Virus record (IMG/VR): IMGVR_UViG_3300007603_000027
Location: 1 to 23,611 of that record
Origin: a virus
Direction: 5' to 3' (one strand)
Length of the DNA stretch: 23,611 bases
Numbering within the stretch: the stretch's first letter is position 1; each line of letters begins with the position of its first letter. The position numbers and the translations under genes were made by a program. The notes under the pieces were generated by a model that saw only the letters and a program-made list of their open reading frames with translations, was not told the origin of the DNA and ran no database searches. Positions 1-7,775 of this stretch are shown one piece after another.

Positions 1-12
1 AAATAATCAATA

Positions 13-525
13 TTAACTCTTTTTATTTTGTTTATTAACTACAGTGTAACCCGTCCCCTCTTTTTTTATGTATTCAATAGGAACAGTTGTTTTTATTATT
101 AAAAGAGCTCTAACGCCAGTAGGCGAATTAGGGTCTATTATATATTGTGGCTCTTTTACTGGCTCAACTAATTGTACATCATTTTCTGGATCAAAAACTT
201 GATCCATGACTTCTTCGTATCTTATTATATCTTTATGTATCGCAAGATCTAGTAAATGAATTTTATTTTTAGTTAATTTAATTTTCTTTTTTTGAGGATC
301 TTTTTTCTTTATGAACTCTTCCTGAGAACTAGTTCCGCCAAAAGCCGCTCCATCAAATTCTTTTTCTTTGCCTGGCTTAGGTGAAAATTCTTCATCAAAT
401 GATTTTGGTCTATTTCCAACTATTACATTTAATGCTTCCTTTATATCCTCTGGTAAGTTTTCCTCTAACTCTTTTATTTTGCTGTCTGGTGTATTCTGGT
501 GCTGTTGTTCGTTGTTGTATTGCAT
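13..525 (-). CDS. Hypothetical charged protein, possible virion component
   Basis: The product is 170 residues and I do not recognise it. The N-terminal two thirds are highly polar and lysine/glutamate rich, with a KKKDPQKKKIKLTKNK stretch near residues 73-88, so much of it is probably disordered or DNA-binding. The last 55 residues look like a small folded domain (IIDPNSPTGVRALLIIKT). There is no signal peptide or membrane helix. It is the last gene of a run that includes the portal and several glycine-zipper proteins and starts 5 nt after the stop of the gene before it, so a head or internal-virion role is likely from position only. The start at 525 is the first ATG after that stop and has no Shine-Dalgarno sequence. 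Confidence 0.6.
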   Translation of the reverse strand: MQYNNEQQHQNTPDSKIKELEENLPEDIKEALNVIVGNRPKSFDEEFSPKPGKEKEFDGAAFGGTSSQEEFIKKKDPQKKKIKLTKNKIHLLDLAIHKDIIRYEEVMDQVFDPENDVQLVEPVKEPQYIIDPNSPTGVRALLIIKTTVPIEYIKKEGTGYTVVNKQNKKS

Positions 526-530
526 ATCTA

Positions 531-905
531 TTAAACTGATCCAGTACTGTTCGCGTCTTGGTCAATCATCCGCTCATTTCTATAATTTGCTAGCATTTTT
601 TTGTATGCTTCAACTTTTTTAGCTGTTTGTCTCATTTCCTGGCTTTCGGTGCCATTAACTATGTTTTCTAGTTTTTTTCTGGCTATGGCGGTTCCAACAC
701 CACCAACTGCTCCGAGTCCAATTAAACCAAGTGAGTATTTCTGGACCAGAGACTGAAGATCTATGGCAGTTTTATTTAGTAGTTCTTCTACCTCTGGTAA
801 TGTAAGCCCGTTTTCTGCCGAAGATTTGATAAAACCTAACTTTACTGATTTATAAGTTTGCTCAATCTTTTCTCCATTTTGTATGTGTTTTGCAATTTTA
901 TTCAT
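531..905 (-). CDS. Small protein with glycine-zipper segment, probable internal virion protein
   Basis: A 124-residue protein. Residues 24-46 (GFIKSSAENGLTLPEVEELL) resemble the short helical 'FxKxAxExGLsxxEvxxL' element common in minor virion proteins of large phages. Residues 59-75 form a glycine-rich hydrophobic segment (LGLIGLGAVGGVGTAIA) followed by an RKK stop and a charged helical tail. The same plan, a helical region plus a glycine-zipper segment, is seen in the two genes just upstream (911-2383 and 2388-3056), so the three may work together, for example as ejected or membrane-interacting proteins. Function is inferred. The ATG lies 5 nt after the preceding stop. Confidence 0.6.
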   Translation of the reverse strand: MNKIAKHIQNGEKIEQTYKSVKLGFIKSSAENGLTLPEVEELLNKTAIDLQSLVQKYSLGLIGLGAVGGVGTAIARKKLENIVNGTESQEMRQTAKKVEAYKKMLANYRNERMIDQDANSTGSV

Positions 906-910
906 ATTTT

Positions 911-2383
911 TTAATAAGTGTAATACCCTGCCCCATTGTAGCGTGGTCCAGCGGAGTTTACCCCGCCCCTACTTCCAGATCCCATGAACCCGCCAATAGC
1001 AACAGAAGCTATAGTTCCAAGCCCACCAAATCCCATCGCTTTAGATAAAATATATCCAGCAAGCATTCCTAGTCCCATGTTTTTTACTCTATCAATTGAT
1101 ATTGATTTACCGCCAGATGATCTCATTGCTGACCTAGCCTGAGATATTAAAATGTTTCTATCTCCCTGCGTTAATGTCGGGTCTGCCCCAAGTATGCTTT
1201 GAAGTGCAATTAAGTCCACTTGCTGGTTCCCTGTACCAAACGCCAATTTTTGTTTTTCCTGACTTTTTTGTATAGCGTATTCTTGTTTTATGGCTTCCTG
1301 TCTTGTGTCATGTGTGCCGAGAACTTTTTTGCCGTCTTTTGTGTATAATTTATACTTACCTTTTTCTTTTTTTATTACTGCACTTTTTTGTAAGTCTTCT
1401 GATGACCCCAATTTTCTCTCTTGGTATTCTTTTTTTATTATATCTAAATAATTAGGGTCGGTTTTTAGTTTTTCTGGAAACACTAATGGATTTTTAAAAT
1501 CCATATTTTGTGTCATCATTTTCCTGGAATTCTCTGAATACAATGGACTATCTGGAGACCCCAGTAGTTGAAACGCACCAGACGCAACTGCTCCGCCTGC
1601 TCCGCCTAGTGCCAAGTCCTTTAATAAACTATTGTGCTGTTTTCCAGCCATTCTTTGCCCAATGTTTCTAGCCCCCATTACCCCAGCCCCGATTAATGCT
1701 GCTGATGGTAATGCTTCTATTCCTCCAGTAATTGGGTAGGTCAACTTGTCCATTGTTAACCCGCCAATATATTGCTTTATTTTATCTTTTAATTCTGTTG
1801 GGCTATTTAACTCTTTAAATTTTTCTTTAACTTCTTTTGTCCCATTCGAAAAATCTTTTATTTTATCTATTGCTAGATTTAAAAGAGGCCCCGCTGTTTT
1901 ATGCAGTTTTTTTTCAAGGATCGTATCAACAAATGATTTTACGGTAGTTACTGGATGTTTCCTTGGGGATATGACCCAACTATTGTTATCTTTTTGGCTG
2001 TTTAGCTCAAAGGTCATATTGGTCTTACCAGTCTGGAATGTTCCAAGTATTTTTGATGGAGATGATTTATGTATTTGTGCTCTACCCTTAAATGAGTCTC
2101 CACCAACTCCAAAATCATCTGATTCAGTGTCCGTCAACCTTTTTGCTTTTATTGGCTCTCCTGGTTTTTCAGGTTCATCTAGTTTAAAATTTAATGTTCT
2201 ATTATCAACTAGGAAAGAGAGGTTTCTTGTTCCATCTCCATTTTCGGTAATAGAGAAATCCCACATCTTAGGATTATTCATAGAGGGAATACCGCTATAC
2301 GTACTTCTTTCTCTATGAGAAGCATCAGAACTAAAAGACTCAAAATCTACTGGAGCCAGCAAAGATTTAATATTGTCGTCCAT
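911..2383 (-). CDS. Large glycine-zipper protein, probable internal or ejected virion protein
   Basis: A 490-residue protein with no family I can name. Residues 1-150 are polar and beta-rich. Residues 150-215 are helical and charged. Hydrophobic glycine/alanine segments lie near 221-237, 256-274 and 435-470 (the last contains MLAGYILSKAMGFGGLG). Around 343-372 is a short YKLYTKDGKKVLGTH-type element followed by a helix; similar 'K-x-Y-x-V-x-S-x-x-G-K-x-L-G-x-H' units recur in phage virion proteins. The C-terminus is glycine/tyrosine rich. Membrane-active segments in a large late protein downstream of the portal fit a pilot or injection protein, but this is inference. It starts 4 nt after the stop of the next upstream gene. 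Confidence 0.65.
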   Translation of the reverse strand: MDDNIKSLLAPVDFESFSSDASHRERSTYSGIPSMNNPKMWDFSITENGDGTRNLSFLVDNRTLNFKLDEPEKPGEPIKAKRLTDTESDDFGVGGDSFKGRAQIHKSSPSKILGTFQTGKTNMTFELNSQKDNNSWVISPRKHPVTTVKSFVDTILEKKLHKTAGPLLNLAIDKIKDFSNGTKEVKEKFKELNSPTELKDKIKQYIGGLTMDKLTYPITGGIEALPSAALIGAGVMGARNIGQRMAGKQHNSLLKDLALGGAGGAVASGAFQLLGSPDSPLYSENSRKMMTQNMDFKNPLVFPEKLKTDPNYLDIIKKEYQERKLGSSEDLQKSAVIKKEKGKYKLYTKDGKKVLGTHDTRQEAIKQEYAIQKSQEKQKLAFGTGNQQVDLIALQSILGADPTLTQGDRNILISQARSAMRSSGGKSISIDRVKNMGLGMLAGYILSKAMGFGGLGTIASVAIGGFMGSGSRGGVNSAGPRYNGAGYYTY

Positions 2384-2387
2384 TACG

Positions 2388-3056
2388 TTAGTTAATCAAT
2401 GCGTTTTGAGGAAGACTTGAACTAAATAGTTTAGCGTTATTTTTATATATTTCTCTTAGATCCCAGCCCTCGCCCTTGCCAGCCCATGTGTCAGCTATTG
2501 CCTTTCCAGCTAGAGCGCCCCCAACAGCACCTACTCCAGTGGATGCTAATCCATTTAATCCAAACGCTTTAGGAATAAAAGCTCCAGCCAATCCACCAAT
2601 TAATAATGGAGCAACGTTCTTTAAGAACTCTGGATTCTTTATATAGTCCCATGCTTTAGCGCCGTATTCTTTTAATGGTTCAGTAAATTTTGCTACGTTT
2701 TCAGAAATACCTTTTGTTGCTGCACTATCAAGCATTGGCTGTAGACCTGGTTTTAAAAATTCACCAACCCCCCTAACAATTCTGTCTTTTATCCCAAGTT
2801 CTTCTGCGGCCTCTTTTGTAATATAATGATTTTCAACTAACCATTCTGATCCCGAGTCGCAAATATAGTCTATAAACCCTAATGCCATTTCTGCTGACAT
2901 GTTTGCTTCTTTTTCTAGTGAGTCAACAAATCCACGACAAAACTGAATCTGATTAGGCTCAGACGTAAGATCTAAATTCTCTTCAGCTATCTTGCCTACG
3001 TGTTTAAATACTTTTTCACTAAATTGCGGGGTTAAACAGAAATTCATACTATTCAT
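2388..3056 (-). CDS. Glycine-zipper protein, probable virion protein
   Basis: A 222-residue protein. The N-terminal half is helical and contains FCRGFVDSLEKEANMSAEMALGF near 39-61, an element like the one in the 124-residue protein at 531-905. Residues 148-188 are a long glycine/alanine-rich hydrophobic stretch with GxxxG spacing (LLIGGLAGAF, GVGAVGGALAGKAIA), typical of glycine zippers that insert into membranes. A polar tail follows. It is the first gene after the portal and 34 nt separate them. The start at 3056 (MNSMNF) is used here, but the in-frame ATG three codons on at 3047 is equally possible. Role in the virion is inferred from context. Confidence 0.6.
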   Translation of the reverse strand: MNSMNFCLTPQFSEKVFKHVGKIAEENLDLTSEPNQIQFCRGFVDSLEKEANMSAEMALGFIDYICDSGSEWLVENHYITKEAAEELGIKDRIVRGVGEFLKPGLQPMLDSAATKGISENVAKFTEPLKEYGAKAWDYIKNPEFLKNVAPLLIGGLAGAFIPKAFGLNGLASTGVGAVGGALAGKAIADTWAGKGEGWDLREIYKNNAKLFSSSLPQNALIN

Positions 3057-3090
3057 AATATATTGTTTTTATATTTTTTCTAGAAAAATA

Positions 3091-4827
3091 TTATTGCAGT
3101 GGGACGTTTTGAACAACTTCTGGCATAGCTTGCTCCATTCCCATGGACCTTGCCTGTGTCCTTAGTTGGTCCATTTTCTTTAGAACAAGTGCATGAAGTG
3201 TATCATTGTTTTGTCTAATTGAAGTTAATTGCCTGCGTCTATCTGCCTCTGGCATCTGCAAGAGTTCTCTGGCTGTTTGATCAGCTTGCTGGTTAACGTC
3301 TTGAGGAGTTGCTCCTCCGCCCCCTTCTTGTGACCCAGATTGAGGATCTTCTTCGCTTACCAATCCCATTTGTGCCATTTGTGCTTCTTCCTGCATCTTG
3401 CGTGACATATCTTCCATTTTGCGTTGCTCTTCTAGTATCTTTTGATACTCGCCTATCGGGTCTGAAACACCCATAGGACGCATTGCTGTTTCCTTGCTCA
3501 ACAAGTTAGCGGTCATTGCTTGCAGTCTCCATGCCTTGTTTTCTATGTCATCGATGATTCTGACTGACTCAAGCTCACATTCGTAATCTCCGCTACCCAT
3601 GTATGCAGATACTTTAGATACGCAATCTTGTGCAAGTAGGTTTAGCCCCCTTACGAGACTTGACCAACCACGCTCAAATACTCGCAGACTAATTGGAGCT
3701 GCCTGTAAAGTCATTGTACTTCTATACAGTTCGGGCGGGATCCCTCTGCCATTAAGCATTCGATCCTCTTCATCCTTAATTAAATCAACTGGAGCCAAAT
3801 TTCTACCCTCTCCTCCAACTGCCTGATACGTTACTGGGAATGGGAAGAAATTCCAGTCTGCTCCATCCTGCCTGTGGCGTACAACTGCGTCTTGCATCTC
3901 TTGAACCCAGTTCTTCATTAGGTTATTGTAAATAGAATTTCCCTCAGTGTAATTGCCTTGAGCTGGGCTAATTATTCTAAGAGGTACAATATAATCCATC
4001 ATCAATACTTCGTTGTACCTACGCAATACTTGAAGCCTAAAGAAGTTCTTGAAGCTAGATAGAATTGCTGGGAGACCCCATCCACCTAACCATAAGCCAG
4101 ATAAATATGGCTCTTTCATGTGGTGCAAGTGTCCTTGCTTGAACTTGAATTGAGTTTGATTTTTTATAGCAGCCAGGAACGGGAGCGGAGTTGTTTTAAT
4201 GAAAAACTTGTCGTTATTTAGTACGCCAGTTTTAATCTCATTTGGAATCTCAGTATAATACTCAACATTGTGGGTAAGCCTATTTGCCTTAATAGTAATA
4301 TGCTTCGGATTCCATCTAATTATCTTGATAGCTTTGCTATCTTTCTTTTTGTAGTCTCTAGCAATGTGCTTAGTGTCGCTTGTACACTTTCCGCAATATG
4401 TAATAAACGATCCATCATCTGGATTATACTTAAAATCAACGTGCTCTATGTTTGTCTCCCTTTTGCACTTCGAGCAAACCAAGACCCTAGTAAATGGCAA
4501 AGATACAGTGGCAAAGGAATTTCCATAGCACATGAAATCATTTCCTATTGCTTGAAGAGATCCAGCAAGATCAAAGTCTTCTGTTATGAGTTTTTCAAAT
4601 TTTTTTCTCTCATCATCGGACTGACCGCTGAATTTTAAGTCAGTAAGAAAGTAATTAACAATTCTCTCGCTAGCCTTTCTATATGTTGAGTCATTCACAT
4701 ACAAAAACTCACAAAGCTCTAGAGCACTGTTTATGGTTCTTGGAGCATAACTGGAAGCGAGGTCCACCCATGGATTCATAAACCCCGTGTTAATGCCGTT
4801 TTTTCCACCAATGATATCAATATTCAT
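3091..4827 (-). CDS. Portal protein with zinc-ribbon insertion
   Basis: The 578-residue product has the size and pattern of a phage portal, the dodecameric ring at the capsid vertex through which DNA enters and leaves. The N-terminus (STYRKASERIVNYF) and the central part lead to GIPPELYRSTMTLQAAPISLRVFE around 370-390, which is like the conserved portal core where a 'G(I/V)P' loop is followed by long helices. The C-terminal 130 residues are glutamine/methionine-rich coiled-coil sequence, as in many portals. Odd for a portal, residues 118-148 carry two CxxC pairs (C118/C121 and C145/C148), a zinc-ribbon-like insertion within the wing region. It follows the small cysteine-rich gene 4844-5032 by 16 nt. 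The 10-mer TAATAAGTAA ends at the start codon. Confidence 0.78.
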   Translation of the reverse strand: MNIDIIGGKNGINTGFMNPWVDLASSYAPRTINSALELCEFLYVNDSTYRKASERIVNYFLTDLKFSGQSDDERKKFEKLITEDFDLAGSLQAIGNDFMCYGNSFATVSLPFTRVLVCSKCKRETNIEHVDFKYNPDDGSFITYCGKCTSDTKHIARDYKKKDSKAIKIIRWNPKHITIKANRLTHNVEYYTEIPNEIKTGVLNNDKFFIKTTPLPFLAAIKNQTQFKFKQGHLHHMKEPYLSGLWLGGWGLPAILSSFKNFFRLQVLRRYNEVLMMDYIVPLRIISPAQGNYTEGNSIYNNLMKNWVQEMQDAVVRHRQDGADWNFFPFPVTYQAVGGEGRNLAPVDLIKDEEDRMLNGRGIPPELYRSTMTLQAAPISLRVFERGWSSLVRGLNLLAQDCVSKVSAYMGSGDYECELESVRIIDDIENKAWRLQAMTANLLSKETAMRPMGVSDPIGEYQKILEEQRKMEDMSRKMQEEAQMAQMGLVSEEDPQSGSQEGGGGATPQDVNQQADQTARELLQMPEADRRRQLTSIRQNNDTLHALVLKKMDQLRTQARSMGMEQAMPEVVQNVPLQ

Positions 4828-4843
4828 TACTTATTATAAATTA

Positions 4844-5032
4844 TTATTTGCGTGATTTGCACGAAGTGTTTTTACAGCATTTTTGCTTATTGCACTCACA
4901 TTCGGTATCCATGCACTCTTGTGCTTTTTTAATCATTTTATACTCTCCGGTCTTTTCATTGTCGCACTCGAAGTGGTCCAAAACGCTATCCATAGGGGAA
5001 ACGTCATCTCTTATTATTGCTAGTTTTTGCAT
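4844..5032 (-). CDS. Small cysteine-rich protein next to the portal gene
   Basis: A 62-residue protein with seven cysteines, six of them within the last 25 residues (ECMDTECECNKQKCCKNTSC). This spacing suggests metal binding or a disulfide-rich tail. There is no signal peptide, so in the cytoplasm zinc binding is more likely than disulfides. It lies between a 79-residue acidic/lysine-rich gene (5 nt upstream) and the portal, whose own insertion carries two CxxC pairs. No homologue is recognised. The reading frame is supported by the tight spacing to both neighbours and the lack of any alternative gene. Confidence 0.55.
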   Translation of the reverse strand: MQKLAIIRDDVSPMDSVLDHFECDNEKTGEYKMIKKAQECMDTECECNKQKCCKNTSCKSRK

Positions 5033-5037
5033 ATAAA

Positions 5038-5277
5038 TTATAGTCCAAGTTTTTGAGCCTTTAATTGCTTTTCTTCAGTTAATGGGGAGTCCTTTTTTTG
5101 CGTTAAGAAATTTAACAAGTTTGAAGAAAAATCTTCGTGTTCTGCTTGTGGTTCTAAGTTATCTAAAGTTTTTTTATCGTCCTGCTTTTGATCAACTTGC
5201 TCGCCCAGTATTACTTCTTCAGAGTCTTTTTGAAGGAATTTTTTATTTAATAAATTTATTGGAAAATTAGTATACAT
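5038..5277 (-). CDS. Small hypothetical charged protein
   Basis: A 79-residue, strongly charged protein without hydrophobic segments or cysteines (for example VDQKQDDKKTLDNLEPQAE). It is probably disordered. It sits in the head-gene run between the 165-residue protein at 5303-5800 and the cysteine-rich gene at 4844-5032. A TTAAG tetra/pentamer 11 nt before the ATG could give a weak ribosome contact. I cannot assign a function. Confidence 0.5.
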   Translation of the reverse strand: MYTNFPINLLNKKFLQKDSEEVILGEQVDQKQDDKKTLDNLEPQAEHEDFSSNLLNFLTQKKDSPLTEEKQLKAQKLGL

Positions 5278-5302
5278 GTGTTGCTTAAGTTAATTATTTA
5301 AA

Positions 5303-5800
5303 TTACTCTTCTTCTTTGTTTTCGTCCACAATAAAAAAAATCGACATTATTGAATTTAATTTATCTATTGGTATGTAGATACCGCTAGCGTAAAGATTAT
5401 ACTCTATATTTTCGTAAATTGCATTTAATTTTATTCCCCTCTTGGGTTTTACTTTAACTCTATCCTCAATTGGAGTAATCAAAGAAAATATTTCTCCATC
5501 TATATGAACTTGAGATGCGTCAACGGAAACATCTGTGTAGGGTGTTATAAACACTACGCTTTTCTTAGCGTCAGTGTCGGCTTTAATATTTTTTAATGCG
5601 TCTTCTTGTTTTATTGGAATGATGTCAGCTTTTACTGTTTTTTTTGTTTTTGGCTTAGGTTGCTCAATTATTTTATCTTCGTCTTTTTTGTCTAAGTCCA
5701 GTATCTGAAAACTTTCAAAAGATTTTAGTCTTTCGGCAATTGTTTCACTAGCTTTGGGTATTTGCGTGTACCCCGCTAATGGGTTTTGTGATGTTGTCAT
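5303..5800 (-). CDS. Hypothetical protein upstream of the portal gene
   Basis: A 165-residue protein. Residues 1-80 are polar, with a proline/lysine linker (EQPKPKTKKTVKAD). The remainder looks like a small beta-rich domain (VVFITPYTDVSVDASQVHIDG, then an IYIPIDKLNSIMSIFFIVDE ending). It begins with a SQNPLAGYTQIPKA segment of unknown meaning. The conserved 10-mer TAATAAGTAA lies immediately upstream (5802-5811) and overlaps nothing but the previous stop region. I do not recognise the family. The head-gene context suggests a structural or assembly part. Confidence 0.55.
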   Translation of the reverse strand: MTTSQNPLAGYTQIPKASETIAERLKSFESFQILDLDKKDEDKIIEQPKPKTKKTVKADIIPIKQEDALKNIKADTDAKKSVVFITPYTDVSVDASQVHIDGEIFSLITPIEDRVKVKPKRGIKLNAIYENIEYNLYASGIYIPIDKLNSIMSIFFIVDENKEEE

Positions 5801-5811
5801 TTTACTTATTA

Positions 5812-6120
5812 CTAAAAAGGTATGTGTAGCGATACCATGTGAGTTTGTATTTTTTCTTCTTTAAAGTCTGCGTATTTTACTTCATACGATAATGTCATAA
5901 TCCTTTCCCACATACTAAATGGCACGTCCAGTTTGAATGGTATTTCTGCATCACTTAGAATATAGCAAATAGTTACTGGCACCTTAAACAAAGATATGAC
6001 ATTTTCTATCTTAGCTGATTTTGTTTCTTTATCTGACTTGGTGTAGGTTGCATCAACCTTGGTCGAAACACAAGAAGAAAAAAATAAAACAACAGCTAAA
6101 TAGCAAGCAGCCTTAAGCAT
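5812..6120 (-). CDS. Small predicted lipoprotein
   Basis: A 102-residue product starting MLKAACYLAVVLFFSSC. Residues 2-16 form a short signal peptide ending in a lipobox-like FSSC, so Cys17 would be the lipidated residue. The mature part is polar and beta-rich with no known domain. I place the start at the ATG at 6120, which forms a TGATG overlap with the stop of the upstream gene, rather than at the GTG one codon earlier. Phage lipoproteins of this size often act in superinfection exclusion or lysis (Cor/Llp and Rz1 types), but nothing here proves either. A second lipoprotein gene is at 11635-11895. Confidence 0.6.
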   Translation of the reverse strand: MLKAACYLAVVLFFSSCVSTKVDATYTKSDKETKSAKIENVISLFKVPVTICYILSDAEIPFKLDVPFSMWERIMTLSYEVKYADFKEEKIQTHMVSLHIPF

Positions 6121-6773
6121 CACATTCTTATTTCTCTTTTTGATTCTTTAACTTGTTTAGATTTTTCAGGAAGTCTGATGCATCCTGGGGTAGTAAAACA
6201 TAAATCTAGGAATGGCTCGTCTAATAATTTTTTTAAAGAATTATCAGGTAAAAACATCAAAAGAGATTTTTCCCATTCTATAAATTCCGTTTCCTGAAAT
6301 ACTCCACCTATTGTTCCCCATATATCTAATCCAATTGGAGTAATTGTTAGCTCTTTATTGACTGTTACCCATTTAGGCCCATTTTCTTCGTTTGATATGT
6401 AAAAAATTTTATCAATACAGATAGGAACCTCGTCAAATAATTTATAAGCCCAAAACTTAGTTCTTTTTTTGCACTCATTTCTATATTCATCAATTGGGCA
6501 ATTTTTAATTTGATCAATTTTGTATTTACACTGATCCATAAATTGACGGAATACTTGTGATCGGCTTTTTATAAAAACAAATGAAGTGTAATCATTCTGT
6601 GATGGGCTTAACGTATGGAAATGGTCGTAATCAGCATCTATGCTTTCGCTAGCTGAATAAATATCCCTACCTGTAAAAGTATCCATAATTAAATCGCTTG
6701 GTGAGGCTGGAGTTGCCAGATTTAATGGAAGCAATAACTGCTCGTATGTTTCGTTTATTGCATTATTGTCCAT
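6120..6773 (-). CDS. Hypothetical protein, 217 residues
   Basis: I do not recognise this protein. It is soluble-looking with no signal peptide. Residues 1-35 contain NLATPASPSDLIMDTFTGRDIY. A cysteine-containing middle (CKYKIDQIKNCPIDEYRNECKK, 103-124) is followed by an aromatic, beta-rich half and a very basic tail (EKSKQVKESKREIRM). It overlaps the lipoprotein gene by one base (TGATG), so the two are probably translationally coupled. Its start is preceded at 4 nt by a 9-bp perfect hairpin (6777-6798) that could affect translation. Confidence 0.55.
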   Translation of the reverse strand: MDNNAINETYEQLLLPLNLATPASPSDLIMDTFTGRDIYSASESIDADYDHFHTLSPSQNDYTSFVFIKSRSQVFRQFMDQCKYKIDQIKNCPIDEYRNECKKRTKFWAYKLFDEVPICIDKIFYISNEENGPKWVTVNKELTITPIGLDIWGTIGGVFQETEFIEWEKSLLMFLPDNSLKKLLDEPFLDLCFTTPGCIRLPEKSKQVKESKREIRM

Positions 6774-6776
6774 CAG

Positions 6777-6798
6777 TGCAATAAACTACTTTATTGCA
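6777..6798 (-). promoter_or_regulatory. Hairpin immediately upstream of a start codon
   Basis: A perfect 9-bp inverted repeat (TGCAATAAA / TTTATTGCA) with a 4-nt loop lies in the 42-nt gap between the endolysin-like gene and the 217-residue gene, ending 3 nt before the ATG at 6773. No T tract follows on the minus strand, so it is not a classic intrinsic terminator. It may be an mRNA processing or stability element, or may limit initiation at the next gene. Those roles are inference. Confidence 0.4.
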
Positions 6799-6815
6799 TA
6801 TTGTGCAAGTATTTT

Positions 6816-7757
6816 TTAAGAAAAAATGTTTCTCGATCTCATCTCAAAAAGCAGTGGGGCTATCCCTAATTGATCTTTTGTGGCAGTAGAACTATATTTA
6901 CCGTCTCCTAAATACTTTCCGGATTTCCAGTTATTTGTGCCGCTCCACAGGTAGGGGCTGTTATTAGATCTATATAGTCTGTAGCCAAACCCATTGTATC
7001 TTTCCGCCTGATACAGTGCGCCCTCAATAGACCAATCAGTCCATTTATCTAACTTCTTTAGTTTTAGTGCGTCTTTGGCGCTAATATCCCAAGCATATCC
7101 ACCTAGTGTAGTTGGCTCTGAAAGAGGTCTTCCCGATGGCTCATTTACTGTTCTTTTTTTAAGTGAGTCTCCATTGTGGAGATGCGTTTTAAAATTTAAA
7201 GTTGCTTCTCTGTAGTGTATGCAACCTATCCAGTACCATGGAGCTATTCCAACTTTTTCATACAGTTCTTTATTTTTTATGATTTTATCTACTGTGTCTT
7301 TTACTAAACTTGCATCAGATATTTTCATACTAGAAAACATTGATGTATATTCTTCCCTTAATTTAGAATATTCAGAGGATATTAATGGTGGAGTCGTGGA
7401 CATTTTGTTTGTTCTTTTGCTTGATGGTATTGTGCCTTTGGGGTCTGCATCAAAATTGGTGTATTTATTCTCTTGGTATATTTTTCTGTATCCATTCTCC
7501 CATAAGAATCCAGAAAGAAAAAGTCCCAATTTATATACCTCTTCCTCTTTCATGTCGGGAAACAAGATATGCATAGACTCATGGATTAATGAGTCTAAGT
7601 ACTCACTAGGCCTCTGATATGGGTCTATTTCTATTCTAGCTTCATCTCTATATGCTAAGCCAAAGTATTTCTTTTTTCTATCTGTGTCCAAGAGATTTTT
7701 ATCAATTACCGAAATTTTGTTGGGGTAATTTATTTTATACTCTCTTGTTTTTTTCAT
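6816..7757 (-). CDS. Probable endolysin: HExxH metallopeptidase-like domain fused to lysozyme-like domain
   Basis: A 313-residue protein with two parts. Residues 1-95 look like the small phage putative metallopeptidase family: LDSLIHESMHILFPD carries HESMH (His59, Glu60, His63), followed by EEEVYKLGLFLSGFLW. Residues 125-313 match a lysozyme-like muramidase family seen in phages and bacteria: WYWIGCIHYREATLNF, HLHNGDSL, RTVNEPSGRP, YNGFGYRLY, NSPYLWSGTN and GKYSSTATKDQLG, with Glu184 in HYREA the likely catalytic acid. The second domain should cut peptidoglycan glycan strands. The first might cut the peptide part or be non-lytic. There is no signal peptide, so export would need a holin (candidates at 13295-13639 and 13744-14190) or packaging in the virion. 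The fusion is unusual to me. Confidence 0.7.
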   Translation of the reverse strand: MKKTREYKINYPNKISVIDKNLLDTDRKKKYFGLAYRDEARIEIDPYQRPSEYLDSLIHESMHILFPDMKEEEVYKLGLFLSGFLWENGYRKIYQENKYTNFDADPKGTIPSSKRTNKMSTTPPLISSEYSKLREEYTSMFSSMKISDASLVKDTVDKIIKNKELYEKVGIAPWYWIGCIHYREATLNFKTHLHNGDSLKKRTVNEPSGRPLSEPTTLGGYAWDISAKDALKLKKLDKWTDWSIEGALYQAERYNGFGYRLYRSNNSPYLWSGTNNWKSGKYLGDGKYSSTATKDQLGIAPLLFEMRSRNIFS

Positions 7758-7775
7758 TTAATTTACCTTTGGTTG

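Noticed and set aside
1746-2318. Long plus-strand open frame antisense to the 490-residue gene
   Set aside because: It is the reverse complement shadow of a well-spaced minus-strand gene. It reads as low-complexity serine/phenylalanine sequence with no recognisable start context. All other plus-strand frames in the window look like shadows too.
3060-3090. AT-rich imperfect hairpin just after the portal stop
   Set aside because: The stem is only A/T pairs around CTAG with a one-base mismatch in length, and would be unstable. It is not convincing as a terminator.
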